This document shows, in pieces, positions 8,136 through 16,735 of a stretch of 64,000 bases of DNA. Position 1 is the first letter of the stretch, and every line of letters begins with the position of its first letter. The notes under the pieces are model-generated. The model was not told the origin of the DNA and ran no database searches. It was given only the letters and a program-made list of their open reading frames with translations. The stretch is taken from NCBI RefSeq assembly GCF_022180365.1, contig NZ_BQKV01000027.1, positions 62,001-126,000 of the forward strand, read 5' to 3'. The DNA is from Faecalibacterium gallinarum. Lineage in GTDB: Bacteria > Bacillota > Clostridia > Oscillospirales > Ruminococcaceae. A program made the position numbers and the translations under genes.

Positions 8136-8879
8136 TTACTCCAGGTTCCCGGTCAGGGTCATCACCGCCGAGAGCACCGCCAGGGGGGCCGTCTCACAGC
8201 GGAGAATCCGGGGCCCCAGGCCCACGGTCTTGGCCCCGGCTGCGGCGGCTGCGGCGGCTTCCTCCGCGGCAAAGCCCCCCTCCGCACCGGTGACCAGGGC
8301 AATCTTCAAAGGCCGCCCCTCGGGGGCCGGGGTCTGGGCCAGCAGCTCCCGCAAGGGGGCGCCGCCGCACTCGTAGCAGAAGAGCACCAGGTCGTACTGG
8401 TCAAAGGTCCGGCAGACCGCCCCGAAGTTGGGCAGGGGAAGGGCCACATCCGGCAGAACCCCCCGGCCGCACTGTTTGGCCGCCTCGAAAGCGATTCGGT
8501 TGTAGCGGACGTTCTTCTGCTCCTCTTTTTTGGGGGCGGCCACGCAGTACCGGCTGAAGAAGGGGATCACATGGGCGCAGCCCAGCTCCACCCCGTGGCG
8601 GATGATCTGTTCCAGTTTATCCTGTTTGGGGTAGCCCGCCAGCAGGGTCACCTCGACGCTGGGCTCGGCGGCGCTGGGGTAGCCCGGCTCCACCGAGAAC
8701 TCCACCAGCTCATCCCCGAACCCGGTGATGGTGGCGGTATATTCCACGGCTTTGCCGTCGCAGAGGATCACTTTTTCCCCCAGTTTGGCCCGCATGACCC
8801 GGGTCAGATGGTGGGCGTCCTCCCCCCGCAGCACAGCGGTGCCGTCGGAAATCTCGGTGGTAAAATAACGGTGCGGCAT
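8136..8879 (-). CDS. rsmE: 16S rRNA (uracil-1498-N3)-methyltransferase
   Basis: A 247-residue SPOUT-class methyltransferase that methylates U1498 of 16S rRNA with S-adenosylmethionine. Seen: N-terminal PUA-like region (MPHRYFTTE ... HHLTRVMRAKLGE), AAKQCGRGVLP, and the knotted C-terminal SAM site VTGAEGGFAAEE followed by LGPRILRCETAPL. Full family length. It follows prmA by 44 bases on the same strand, the common prmA-rsmE pairing, and is probably co-transcribed from the promoter at 9872-9900. Confidence 0.95.
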   Translation of the reverse strand: MPHRYFTTEISDGTAVLRGEDAHHLTRVMRAKLGEKVILCDGKAVEYTATITGFGDELVEFSVEPGYPSAAEPSVEVTLLAGYPKQDKLEQIIRHGVELGCAHVIPFFSRYCVAAPKKEEQKNVRYNRIAFEAAKQCGRGVLPDVALPLPNFGAVCRTFDQYDLVLFCYECGGAPLRELLAQTPAPEGRPLKIALVTGAEGGFAAEEAAAAAAAGAKTVGLGPRILRCETAPLAVLSAVMTLTGNLE

Positions 8880-8923
8880 ATTACAGTCTCCTTATACTAA
8901 TGGTTGTGGTTGAGACAGGAGCG

Positions 8924-9838
8924 TTATGCCTTCGTGCAGACGATGCACTCCCAGCCCCGCTTCTCCTTGACTTCCTGTACCTTCAGCCCGGCAGCCTGGA
9001 GGGCGGCGATCACTTCCTCCTTGCGGGTGTCGATGATGCCGCTGGCGATGAAGACGCCTCCTTCGGCCATCAGGCCGGGCACCGCCGGGGCCAGGGCCAT
9101 AATGGCATTGGCCACAATGTTGGCGGTGATGATCTGGTACTGGCCGCTGGCCTTGTCCGACAGGTCTCCCACCAGGACGGTGAGCCGGTCGGCCACTCCG
9201 TTCAGGGCGGCGTTCTCCCCGGCGGTACGGACGGCCACCGGGTCAATGTCCACACCCTCAGCCTGGGCTGCCCCCAGCTTGAGGGCCGCAATGGCCAGGA
9301 TGCCGCTGCCGGTGCCGATGTCCAGCACCCGCTCGCCGCCCCGGACCAGCTGATCCAGGGCCTCGAGGCAGAGGCTGGTGGTCTCGTGGCCGCCGGTGCC
9401 GAAGGCCAGGCCCGGGTCCAGGATCAGCTTGACCCGGTCGGTCTCATACTCCTGCCAGGAGGGCACCACCGCCAGATGCCGGCCGATCTCCATGGGGTGG
9501 TAGTACTTACGCCAGCCGTTCTGCCAGTCCTCCTGCTCCACCTTTTCCAGCTCCACGGTGTAGGGGATGCCCGCCCCCTCCATCCGGGCCTCGATGAGGG
9601 CCAGAGTCTCGGCAGGCTGGGCGCTGGGCTCCAGATACATATGAATGATGACGGTATCCCGGGGCTTGTCCAGCAGCTCCTGCTCGATCAGATCCACGTG
9701 GGCGATCTCGGCCACCTGCTGCTCGATGTCGCTGTAATCCTCGATATAGATGCCGCCCTCGGCGATCATGGTGGCCACAGCCTCGGCCTGCTCGGCGTCG
9801 GCTTTGGCTACGGTCAGACGAATATCAGTCCATTCCAT
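8924..9838 (-). CDS. prmA: Ribosomal protein L11 methyltransferase
   Basis: A 304-residue class I SAM methyltransferase that trimethylates ribosomal protein L11. The N-terminal L11-recognition domain is followed by DPGLAFGTGGHETTSLCLE, the SAM loop VLDIGTGSGILAIAALKLGA, the acidic GVDIDPVAV and the catalytic-site motif ITANIVANAI. The ATG has a GGGAGGAACC ribosome-binding site. First gene of the prmA-rsmE operon. Confidence 0.95.
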   Translation of the reverse strand: MEWTDIRLTVAKADAEQAEAVATMIAEGGIYIEDYSDIEQQVAEIAHVDLIEQELLDKPRDTVIIHMYLEPSAQPAETLALIEARMEGAGIPYTVELEKVEQEDWQNGWRKYYHPMEIGRHLAVVPSWQEYETDRVKLILDPGLAFGTGGHETTSLCLEALDQLVRGGERVLDIGTGSGILAIAALKLGAAQAEGVDIDPVAVRTAGENAALNGVADRLTVLVGDLSDKASGQYQIITANIVANAIMALAPAVPGLMAEGGVFIASGIIDTRKEEVIAALQAAGLKVQEVKEKRGWECIVCTKA

Positions 9839-9871
9839 CCTTCGGTTCCTCCCAGAATAGCTTTTAAGGCT

Positions 9872-9900
9872 ATGATACAGGATTTTGTCCCATTTAACAA
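9872..9900 (-). promoter_or_regulatory. Promoter of prmA-rsmE
   Basis: On the minus strand TTGTTA (9895-9900) and TATCAT (9872-9877) with a 17-base spacer, just upstream of the prmA ribosome-binding site. Confidence 0.65.
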
Positions 9901-9953
9901 GTAGTTCCGCCCCCGAGACGCCGAACGGATCGCCCGCCCCCGCCGGGATTCCC

Positions 9954-9982
9954 TTGCTTTTTGGCCGGGGTCAGGCTACAAT
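9954..9982 (+). promoter_or_regulatory. Promoter of the GNAT gene
   Basis: TTGCTT (9954-9959) and TACAAT (9977-9982) with a 17-base spacer; divergent from the prmA promoter. Confidence 0.7.
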
Positions 9983-10055
9983 AGAGCCAGTCTTCCCCCG
10001 CCCGGCCGGGGAAAAATCGCCCGATTCCTGACAGAGCGAAAGGAGAATCTTTCCT

Positions 10056-10676
10056 GTGACACCCGCAAATCTGACCTGGCGGCGGCTGACTGCCGACCAG
10101 CTGACCCGCCTTTATGAAACTGACCTGTGCCGGGATTTTCCGGCCAGCGAGCGCAAGCCCCTGGCCATGATCCTGGCCGCCGAAGCCCGGGGCTCGGCCC
10201 ACAGCTGGGGCGTCTTTGAGGGGGAGAACCTGGCCGCCTATCTCTTAATGGTACGGCCCGAGGGCTGCCCCATCAGCCACCTGGATTATTTCGCTGTCCT
10301 GCCCGACCGCCGGGCCGGAGGGCTGGGGGCCCAGCTGCTGGCTCAGCTGCCCGCCCACGAGCCGGGAGCCCGGGCCATCGTCATCGAGGCCGAGTGGCCC
10401 GAAAAGGCCGAGGATGAGGCCATGGCCCACCGCCGCCTGGGGTTCTACGCCCGGGCCGGGGCGGTGGATACCGGCTGGACCGAGCGTCTGTTCGACGCAT
10501 GGTTCCGGGTGTTGGTGCTGCCCTGCCCGGGGCAGGAGCCCCTCTCCGGCGAAGAGGCCATGCACCAGCTGGCCCTCTGCTACCACGAAAACCGCCAGGG
10601 CATTGCAGACGCCGACTGGAAAAAACTCGTCCGCTTCTACCGCCCGGACGGGACGGAGGAGCGTTTCGGGCTGTAA
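10056..10676 (+). CDS. GNAT-family N-acetyltransferase
   Basis: A 206-residue acetyl-CoA-dependent acetyltransferase. The GNAT core is seen as the beta-4 strand SHLDYFAVLPDRRAGGLGAQLL (acetyl-CoA pyrophosphate loop RRAGGLGAQ near residue 90) and a C-terminal RLGFYARAGAVDTG strand-helix. Substrate unknown. The start is GTG with AAGGAG ten bases upstream; no better ATG exists. Confidence 0.8.
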   Translation: MTPANLTWRRLTADQLTRLYETDLCRDFPASERKPLAMILAAEARGSAHSWGVFEGENLAAYLLMVRPEGCPISHLDYFAVLPDRRAGGLGAQLLAQLPAHEPGARAIVIEAEWPEKAEDEAMAHRRLGFYARAGAVDTGWTERLFDAWFRVLVLPCPGQEPLSGEEAMHQLALCYHENRQGIADADWKKLVRFYRPDGTEERFGL

Positions 10677-10699
10677 GCCTGTATTTTTAAATCTGAAAG

Positions 10700-10746
10700 A
10701 ACCGCCGCAGCGGAAGGGGAGGGCCCTTTCTGCTGCGGCGGTTTTG
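10700..10746 (+). terminator. Intrinsic terminator
   Basis: Perfect 10-base arms CCGCCGCAGC / GCTGCGGCGG with an inner AAGGG/CCCTT pairing, followed by GTTTTGGTT. Confidence 0.75.
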
Positions 10747-10808
10747 GTTATAGTGAGACCTTTTGGCATTGCAGACAATGGGGCAGGCCGTTTTCCGGCA
10801 TTTATTCG

Positions 10809-10857
10809 GAAAATGTAAAATTGGGCGCCGCGTTTTCAGGCCTCGTTTTACATTTTC
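10809..10857. repeat. 12-base inverted repeat in the pst upstream region
   Basis: The roughly 360 bases between the GNAT gene and pstS hold, after the terminator, the perfect arms GAAAATGTAAAA (10809-10820) and TTTTACATTTTC (10846-10857), 25 bases apart. Further TTTACA (10889-10894) and TTACA (10963-10967) hexamers resemble PhoP-box units of Firmicutes. Control of the pst operon by PhoP or a similar protein is inferred; no clear sigma-A promoter was found here. Confidence 0.45.
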
Positions 10858-11038
10858 TTTTCTTTTGGGCGAAATCATGTACCAAAGCTTTACATCGATT
10901 TTCCCTCACCATGGTCGCAGCCGGGCCCGGCTGGCGGTAAAATGAAACCGTCCCAAACAAAGTTACACACAAAACAAAAATAAAATGATTTCCCGGCGCT
11001 TTTGGTTCGGCCGGGCCATCCTTTGGAGGAAAATTGTT

Positions 11039-11920
11039 ATGAAAAAGCTCAATCGTCGCGCATTCCTGGCTGTTTGCGGTGCTGTTGCCCTGACCGGCGC
11101 TCTGGCTGCCTGCGGCAGCTCCAGCTCTTCCACCGCCGCTACCACTGCTACCACTTCCACTGCTTCTTCCGTTGCCGAGACCCTGTCCGGCACCGTCAAC
11201 ACCAACGGCTCCACTTCGATGGAGGACGTGATGGGCTCCCTGATCGAGGGCTTTAAAGAGATTCAGCCCGGCATCACCGTCAACTACACCGGTTCCGGCT
11301 CCGGCGCCGGCATCACCGGCGCTCAGGAGGGCACTTGCGACATCGGCCTGGCTTCCCGCGATCTGAAGGACACCGAGACCGGCGTCAAGCAGATCACCGT
11401 GGCCAAGGACGGCATCGCCATCATCGTCAACCCCGCCAACCCCCTGTCTGACCTGACCATCGACCAGATCGCCCAGCTGTTCAACGGCGAGATCACCAAC
11501 TGGTCCGAGATCGGCGGCAACGACGCCCCCGTGGTTGCCATCGGCCGTGAGGCTGGTTCCGGCACCCGTGACGGCTTCGAGTCCATCACCGGCACCGAGG
11601 ATCTGTGCGTCTACCAGAACGAGCTGACCTCCACCGGTGAGGTCATCGCCAACGTGGCTTCCAACCCCGACGCCATCGGCTACGCTTCTCTGTCCGCTGT
11701 GGAGGGTGACGCCACCATCAAGGCCCTGACCGTGGGCGGCGTGGCTGCTTCTGAGGAGACCGTTCTGGACGGCAGCTATGTGATCCAGCGCAACTTCAAC
11801 TTCATCGTCAGCGACGGCACCGAGCTGTCCGCTGCTGCCCAGGCTTTCGTGGATTGGGCTACCTCCACCGAGGCTTCTGAGCTGATTGCCGGCGCCGGCG
11901 CTGTCCCCGTGGCAGAATAA
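11039..11920 (+). CDS. pstS: Phosphate ABC transporter, phosphate-binding lipoprotein
   Basis: A 293-residue PstS, the extracellular phosphate receptor of the Pst importer. The N-terminus has a twin-arginine-like NRRAFL segment, a hydrophobic stretch and a lipobox ending LAAC (C25), then a Ser/Thr-rich linker. The binding-protein core shows NTNGSTSMEDVM, TGSGSGAGITGAQEG and IGREAGSGTRDGFE, the classical phosphate-contacting loops. ATG at 11039 has GGAGGAAAATTGTT upstream. Start of pstSCAB-phoU. Confidence 0.95.
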   Translation: MKKLNRRAFLAVCGAVALTGALAACGSSSSSTAATTATTSTASSVAETLSGTVNTNGSTSMEDVMGSLIEGFKEIQPGITVNYTGSGSGAGITGAQEGTCDIGLASRDLKDTETGVKQITVAKDGIAIIVNPANPLSDLTIDQIAQLFNGEITNWSEIGGNDAPVVAIGREAGSGTRDGFESITGTEDLCVYQNELTSTGEVIANVASNPDAIGYASLSAVEGDATIKALTVGGVAASEETVLDGSYVIQRNFNFIVSDGTELSAAAQAFVDWATSTEASELIAGAGAVPVAE

Positions 11921-11958
11921 ACTCACCCCGTTTCAGAACTTAAATTACATCAAATCCC

Positions 11959-11990
11959 GAGTGCCCCCTTGGTTTTTGAGGGGGCGCTCT
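11959..11990 (+). other. Intercistronic hairpin between pstS and pstC
   Basis: GAGTGCCCCCT ... AGGGGGCGCTC forms an 11-bp stem (one G-T pair) in the 190-base pstS-pstC gap, without a T run. Such a hairpin can protect the 3' end of pstS mRNA or reduce read-through, giving more receptor than permease. Confidence 0.5.
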
Positions 11991-12110
11991 GACTGTAAGG
12001 ACAAAAAATTTCGGGCCGCTGCCGCCCTGCCTTCCCCTCGAAAAAGAGGGCGGCTCGGCGGCATCCGCCTGTCTTTAAAGCAATCCGTCTGAAGAAAGGC
12101 CGGTATTACC

Positions 12111-12977
12111 ATGAAACAAAAAGTCCGCCCGATGGAGACCTTCATGGGCGCGATGTTCTTTGCCTGCGGCATCATCGCCATCGCGTTCGTCCTCTTCATC
12201 AGCCTCTATCTGATTGTCTCGGGCCTGCCCGCCATCTGGGAGATCGGCATTGTGGACTTCCTGTTCGGCACCAAGTGGGCCTCCACGGCTGCCGAGCCCA
12301 AGTTCGGCATCCTCCCCTTCATCCTGACCTCCATCTACGGCACCTGCGGCGCCATCCTGATCGGCGTGCCCATCGGCTTTATGACCTCGGTCTATCTGGC
12401 CAAGATCGCCTCGCCCAAGATGGCCTCCATCGTCCGTCCGGCGGTGGATCTGCTGGCCGGCATTCCCTCGGTGGTCTACGGCCTGATCGGCATGATGGTG
12501 CTGGTCCCCGCCGTGCGGGAGGCCTTCAACCTGCCCGACGGCGCCAGCCTGTTCTGCGCCATCATCGTGCTGGCCATCATGATCCTGCCCTCCATCATCT
12601 CGGTGTCTGAGACCGCCCTCAAGGCCGTGCCCCACGAGTACGAGGAGGCCAGCCTGGCCCTGGGCGCCACCCAGATCGAGACCATCTTCAAGGTCAGCGC
12701 CCCGGCTGCTTCCAGCGGCATCGCCGCCGCCGTGGTTCTGGGCATCGGCCGCGCCATCGGCGAGGCCATGGCCATCATGATGGTGGCCGGCAACGTGGCC
12801 AATATGCCCAGCCTTTTCTCCAGCGTCCGCTTCCTGACCACCGCCGTGGCCAGCGAGATGGCTTACGCTTCCGGATTGCAGCGGCAGGCGCTCTACTCCA
12901 TTGCGCTGGTCCTCTTTGTCTTCATCATGATCATCAACGTCGCCCTGAACACCCTGCTGAAGAAGAAGGAGGATTAA
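12111..12977 (+). CDS. pstC: Phosphate ABC transporter permease PstC
   Basis: A 288-residue inner-membrane permease with six predicted hydrophobic helices. The EAA-type loop is visible as EYEEASLALGATQIETIFKV, and the segment AGIPSVVYGLIGM matches PstC/PstA. It ends three bases before pstA and pairs with it to form the phosphate channel. Confidence 0.94.
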   Translation: MKQKVRPMETFMGAMFFACGIIAIAFVLFISLYLIVSGLPAIWEIGIVDFLFGTKWASTAAEPKFGILPFILTSIYGTCGAILIGVPIGFMTSVYLAKIASPKMASIVRPAVDLLAGIPSVVYGLIGMMVLVPAVREAFNLPDGASLFCAIIVLAIMILPSIISVSETALKAVPHEYEEASLALGATQIETIFKVSAPAASSGIAAAVVLGIGRAIGEAMAIMMVAGNVANMPSLFSSVRFLTTAVASEMAYASGLQRQALYSIALVLFVFIMIINVALNTLLKKKED

Positions 12978-12980
12978 CCC

Positions 12981-13865
12981 ATGGACCACAACGAGCACAA
13001 GGAAACCCGGGCGCTGTCCAGCTCCCGCCGGGCCTATGACCTGATCCTGCGGGGCCTGCTGTACTTCTGCGCCGCGGTGACCTGCCTTTTGCTGGTCTTT
13101 GTGATCGGCTACATCTTCGTCCGGGGCCTGCCCCACATCACCTGGGAACTGCTGAGCACCTCTCCCAGCTATATCAAGGACACCATCGGCATCCTGCCCA
13201 ACATCGTCAACACCGTTTATCTGGTGGTGGTCACCCTGATCATCACCCTGCCCCTGGGCGTGGGCGCGGCGGTTTATCTGACCGAGTACGCCCAGAACAA
13301 AAAGCTGGTGGCCGCCATTGAGTTCGCCACCGAGACTTTGACCGGTATTCCTTCCATCATCTTTGGTCTGGTGGGCATGCTCTTCTTCTGCCAGCTGCTG
13401 GGGCTCCAGGCCTCTCTGCTGGCCGGCTCCCTGACATTGGTGATCGTCACCATTCCCACCATCATCCGCACCACCCAGGAGAGCCTCAAGACGGTGCCCC
13501 AGTCCTACCGGGAAGCCGCCCTGGCTCTGGGCAGCGGCAAATGGTACATGATCCGCACTGTGATTCTGCCCTCCTCCATCGACGGCATCGTCACCGGCTG
13601 CATCCTGGCCATCGGCCGGATTGTGGGCGAGAGCGCCGCTCTGCTCTTCACCGCCGGCATGGGCATGAGCATGAACAACTTCTTTGGGTCGGTGGACAAT
13701 TTCGTACACTCCTCCGGCGCCTCCCTCACGGTGGCCCTGTATGTGTACGCCCGGGAGCGGGCGGAGTTCGATGTGGCCTTTGCCATCGCCGCCATCCTGA
13801 TGATCCTGACCCTGGTGATTAACCTGGCCGCCAGCCTGGTCGGCCGCAAACTCAAGAAACATTAA
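12981..13865 (+). CDS. pstA: Phosphate ABC transporter permease PstA
   Basis: A 294-residue permease with a charged cytoplasmic N-terminus and six hydrophobic helices. TGIPSIIFGLVGM and the EAA loop SYREAALALGSGKWYMIRTV are typical. Partner of PstC in the Pst channel; same operon. Confidence 0.94.
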   Translation: MDHNEHKETRALSSSRRAYDLILRGLLYFCAAVTCLLLVFVIGYIFVRGLPHITWELLSTSPSYIKDTIGILPNIVNTVYLVVVTLIITLPLGVGAAVYLTEYAQNKKLVAAIEFATETLTGIPSIIFGLVGMLFFCQLLGLQASLLAGSLTLVIVTIPTIIRTTQESLKTVPQSYREAALALGSGKWYMIRTVILPSSIDGIVTGCILAIGRIVGESAALLFTAGMGMSMNNFFGSVDNFVHSSGASLTVALYVYARERAEFDVAFAIAAILMILTLVINLAASLVGRKLKKH

Positions 13866-13883
13866 AAGAGGGAGAATCGAATT

Positions 13884-14639
13884 ATGCCCACGATTATCGA
13901 AGCCAAGAACCTGGATCTCTGGTACGGCCAGAAACAGGCGCTGAAGAAGATCAACCTCGAGATCCCCGAGCGGCAGATCACCGCCCTCATCGGACCTTCC
14001 GGCTGCGGCAAATCCACCTTCCTGCGGACCATCGACCGGATGAACGACCTGGTGCCCGGCGTGCGGGTGGAGGGCCAGATGCTCTACGCCGGGGAGGATG
14101 TCTACTCCCCCAGCGTAGACGTGACCTGGCTGCGCCGCAAGATCGGCATGGTCTTCCAGAAAGCGAACCCCTTCCCCATGAGCATCTACGACAACATCGC
14201 CTACGGGCCCCGGATCCACGGCACCCGCAAGAAATCGGAACTGGATGAGATCGTCGAGAAGAGCCTGCGGGGCGCCGCCCTGTGGGACGAAGTCAAGGAC
14301 CGGCTCAAAAAGAGCGCCATGGGCCTGTCCGGCGGCCAGCAGCAGCGTCTGTGCATTGCCCGCGCACTGGCAGTGCAGCCCGACGTGCTGCTGATGGACG
14401 AATCCACCAGCGCCCTGGACCCCGGCTCCACCATGCGGATCGAGGAGCTAATGCGGGAGCTGAAAAAGGACTACACCGTGGTGATCGTCACCCACAACAT
14501 GCAGCAGGCCGCCCGTATCAGCGACCGCACCGCCTTCTTCCTGCTGGGCGAGATGGTGGAGGTAGGCCCCACCGACAAGATTTTCAGCACGCCGGAAGAC
14601 AAGCGCACCGAGGACTATATCTCCGGCCGCTTCGGTTAA
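13884..14639 (+). CDS. pstB: Phosphate ABC transporter ATP-binding protein
   Basis: A 251-residue ABC ATPase that powers phosphate import. Walker [10 protein letters not shown], signature LSGGQQQR, Walker B VLLMDE and switch [10 protein letters not shown] are all intact, and [10 protein letters not shown] plus the insert around [20 protein letters not shown] identify PstB. Ribosome-binding site GAGGGAGAA. Confidence 0.96.
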   Translation: MPTIIEAKNLDLWYGQKQALKKINLEIPERQITALIGPSGCGKSTFLRTIDRMNDLVPGVRVEGQMLYAGEDVYSPSVDVTWLRRKIGMVFQKANPFPMSIYDNIAYGPRIHGTRKKSELDEIVEKSLRGAALWDEVKDRLKKSAMGLSGGQQQRLCIARALAVQPDVLLMDESTSALDPGSTMRIEELMRELKKDYTVVIVTHNMQQAARISDRTAFFLLGEMVEVGPTDKIFSTPEDKRTEDYISGRFG

Positions 14640-14701
14640 TCCGCCTCCTGCCGCTCTGCGGCGCCGATTTTGCAGCATACAACAAAGGATGAGGTCTTTT
14701 T

Positions 14702-15370
14702 ATGAGCAACCGGAAATACTACGACTCCGAACTGGAGGCGCTGAACACCGCCCTGATCGAGATGGGCCAGGCCGCAGCCGACGCCGTTGAGAACGCGCTG
14801 CAGGCCCTCTGCGCCGTGGACACCGCCGCAGCCGCCGAGGTGGTCAAGGGTGACACCCGCATCAACCACATGGAGCGGGACATCGAGCACCGCTGCATGA
14901 CCCTGCTGCTCCGCCAGCAGCCCGTGGCCAGCGACCTGCGGCAGGTGACCGCCGCCCTGAAGGTCATCACCGATCTGGAGCGGATCGGCGACCACGCCGC
15001 CGACATCGCCGAGATCGTGCCCCACCTGGGCCGGATGAACCAGTCCAGCGAACCCGCCCTGAACGAGGCCGTTCAGATGGGCCGCAACGCCCACCAGATG
15101 ATCCTGAACGCCCTGGACGCCTTTGTCCGCCAGGACGAGGCCGCCGCCCGGGAGGTCATCGCCTCGGACGATGTGGTGGACGACGCCTTCGACGCCATCA
15201 AGCGGATGCTGGGCCAGAAGCTCGCTCACGACCCCGACGAGGTGGACTCGGTGATGGATCTCTTGATCGTCATCAAGTACCTGGAGCGGATCGCCGATCA
15301 CTCGGTCAACCTGGCCGAGTGGGTGCAGTTCGTCCGCACCGGCAAGTACAAAAACGAGGATATTTTCTGA
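14702..15370 (+). CDS. phoU: Phosphate transport regulator PhoU
   Basis: A 222-residue all-helical protein with two PhoU repeats, each with the metal-binding-type ExxxD motif (LERIGDHAADIAE and LERIADHSVNLAE). PhoU restrains Pst transport and the PhoR/PhoB-type signal when phosphate is plentiful. Last gene of the pst operon; a strong terminator follows. No phoR/phoP pair is in the window. Confidence 0.94.
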   Translation: MSNRKYYDSELEALNTALIEMGQAAADAVENALQALCAVDTAAAAEVVKGDTRINHMERDIEHRCMTLLLRQQPVASDLRQVTAALKVITDLERIGDHAADIAEIVPHLGRMNQSSEPALNEAVQMGRNAHQMILNALDAFVRQDEAAAREVIASDDVVDDAFDAIKRMLGQKLAHDPDEVDSVMDLLIVIKYLERIADHSVNLAEWVQFVRTGKYKNEDIF

Positions 15371-15390
15371 GCCAAAGCCAGGATACACCG

Positions 15391-15426
15391 GACGCCCCGC
15401 TGCTCATGCAGCGGGGCGTCCGCTTT
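15391..15426 (+). terminator. Intrinsic terminator of the pst operon
   Basis: GACGCCCCGCTGC TCAT GCAGCGGGGCGTC, a perfect 13-base stem with a four-base loop, followed by CGCTTTT. Confidence 0.85.
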
Positions 15427-15507
15427 TCAGGACGGGATTTCCATTCTTTGGGGCAAAACTTTCACAATTTTCGTTCATGCCTGCGCAATAATTTATCCCA
15501 GCCGTTC

Positions 15508-15522
15508 GTATACAGGATATAC
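15508..15522. promoter_or_regulatory. Possible operator upstream of the AraC-type regulator
   Basis: GTATA-CAGGA-TATAC, a perfect 5-base inverted repeat about 70 bases before the regulator start. Short and unproven. Confidence 0.3.
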
Positions 15523-15591
15523 AAACCCAAGCGACCCGGCGCGCCGCCCCAAACTCCACTGACCCGGCGCGCCCCACGGAGGACAACTGCT

Positions 15592-15987
15592 ATGCCGAAC
15601 AAACATACTTTCCCGCTCGAGGGCCGCGGCGAGACCATTAGCCGGGAGGCGCTGGTCCAGGCCGCGCTGAACGAGATTACATCCAACTACCGCGAGGCCT
15701 GCCTGACCAACGTAGCCCGGGCCTACGGCGTCTCTCTGGCCTATGTGAGCGAATGCGTCCACGCCGAGACCGGCAAAACCTACAAGGAACTTTTGCAAAA
15801 GCACCGGATCGAGACAGCGGCCCGGCTGCTCCGCCGCAGCGATATGAACATCCAGCAGATCATCACCCAGGTGGGGTATGAGAACACCAGCTATTTCTAC
15901 CGGCTGTTCCACGCCCGCTATGGCCTGAGCCCCCGGGAATACCGCCAGCGCCGCGCAGGGCAGAGCGCCGCCCGCCCCCAGAGTTAA
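15592..15987 (+). CDS. AraC-family DNA-binding protein (HTH domain only)
   Basis: A 131-residue protein consisting almost entirely of the tandem helix-turn-helix of AraC/XylS regulators: NVARAYGVSLAYVSECVHAETG for the first HTH and IIQVGYENTSYFYRLFHARYGLSPREY-like second HTH with the diagnostic GLSPREYR ending. There is no sensory domain, so activity must depend on its amount or a partner. ATG 15592 is preceded by CGGAGGACAACTGCT. Flanked by terminators on both sides, so it is a single-gene unit with unknown targets. Confidence 0.88.
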   Translation: MPNKHTFPLEGRGETISREALVQAALNEITSNYREACLTNVARAYGVSLAYVSECVHAETGKTYKELLQKHRIETAARLLRRSDMNIQQIITQVGYENTSYFYRLFHARYGLSPREYRQRRAGQSAARPQS

Positions 15988-16027
15988 CCCGCCTCTCCTT
16001 TGCTCCGACCCATACATATCCTGCCGC

Positions 16028-16067
16028 GCCGAAACGCCGGGGCCTTTAAAGGCCCCGGCGTTTCGGC
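16028..16067. terminator. 40-base perfect palindrome, probable terminator
   Basis: GCCGAAACGCCGGGGCCTTT is followed immediately by its exact reverse complement, giving a loop-less 40-base palindrome. It lies between the AraC-type gene and the convergent MarR gene. It lacks a long T run but would form an extremely stable hairpin. Confidence 0.6.
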
Positions 16068-16077
16068 TACTTGGGAC

Positions 16078-16126
16078 AAAAAACACCCCCGGGCCCTGGT
16101 TTGGCTCGGGGGTGTTTTGCGTTTTT
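16078..16126. terminator. Bidirectional intrinsic terminator
   Basis: AAAACACCCCCG ... CGGGGGTGTTTT with A-rich left flank and GCGTTTTT right flank; ends the MarR gene from the right and backs up the palindrome from the left. Confidence 0.85.
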
Positions 16127-16142
16127 ACAGGGGGAAGGCGGC

Positions 16143-16634
16143 TCAGTGCTGGCCCTCCGGGGGCAGCGCGTCTTTCTCGGCCCGCTGGCGGCCGGCGGTC
16201 AGATCCAGCTCGGGCATCAGCTCGTCGCTGACGATGGTCAGCATCTCCTCCAGCTTTGCCAGATCCTCGGGGGAAAACCGTTTCCGGGCCCGCTCGATGA
16301 CGGTGTGCAGGTAGGAGTAGCTGATGTTGTAGTAGTCGATATATTTCTGGGTGGGCCGCAGGTAATACTCCCGGCGGTCGGTGGTGGACTGGATCTTCTC
16401 CACATAGCCCTTTTTGACCAGGCTGCCGATCTTATAGGCGGCGTTGGGGGTGGAGATCTGCATCATCCGGGAAAACTCCGCGATGGTGGGCTCGCCCATG
16501 GCCATAATGCCCTCCATGCAGAACGACTCGACGGTGGTCAGGGTAGCCTCCCGCGATGCAAAGCGCTGGAACACCTTCTGGTAAAAATGCAGCTTGAACT
16601 TGGTATACACAGCCTGAAATGCTTCTTCCAACAT
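16143..16634 (-). CDS. MarR-family regulator, FabT-like
   Basis: A 163-residue winged-helix protein: helical N-terminus, HTH (TIAEFSRMMQISTPNAAYKIGSLVKKGYVEK), beta wing with DRREYYL, and C-terminal dimer helices. It lies directly downstream of fabZ on the same strand, as FabT-type repressors lie next to fab genes in Firmicutes, so control of fatty-acid synthesis is the most likely role. About 100 bases separate it from fabZ, and this gap holds its own operator-like repeat. Ribosome-binding site GGAAAGGGAG. Family sure; FabT function inferred from context. Confidence 0.85.
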   Translation of the reverse strand: MLEEAFQAVYTKFKLHFYQKVFQRFASREATLTTVESFCMEGIMAMGEPTIAEFSRMMQISTPNAAYKIGSLVKKGYVEKIQSTTDRREYYLRPTQKYIDYYNISYSYLHTVIERARKRFSPEDLAKLEEMLTIVSDELMPELDLTAGRQRAEKDALPPEGQH

Positions 16635-16655
16635 AAGAAAAACTCCCTTTCCTCC

Positions 16656-16673
16656 GGCAAAGTCTATTTTGCC
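16656..16673 (-). promoter_or_regulatory. Operator-like inverted repeat before the MarR gene
   Basis: GGCAAAGTCTATTTTGCC has perfect arms GGCAAA/TTTGCC. It lies between the likely -10 region (TATACT near 16705 or TATAAA near 16682 on the minus strand) and the MarR ribosome-binding site, a position suited to autorepression. Confidence 0.5.
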
Positions 16674-16735
16674 CTATTTTATACGGCCTTCTGTTTTACA
16701 CAGTATATCATGTTTTTCGCCGGACGAAAAGAAAA

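Noticed and set aside
15534-15573. Repeated ACCCGGCGCGCC (15534-15545 and 15562-15573) as a direct-repeat operator
   Set aside because: Very G+C-rich 12-mer close to a leader region; spacing and sequence do not resemble known operator pairs.
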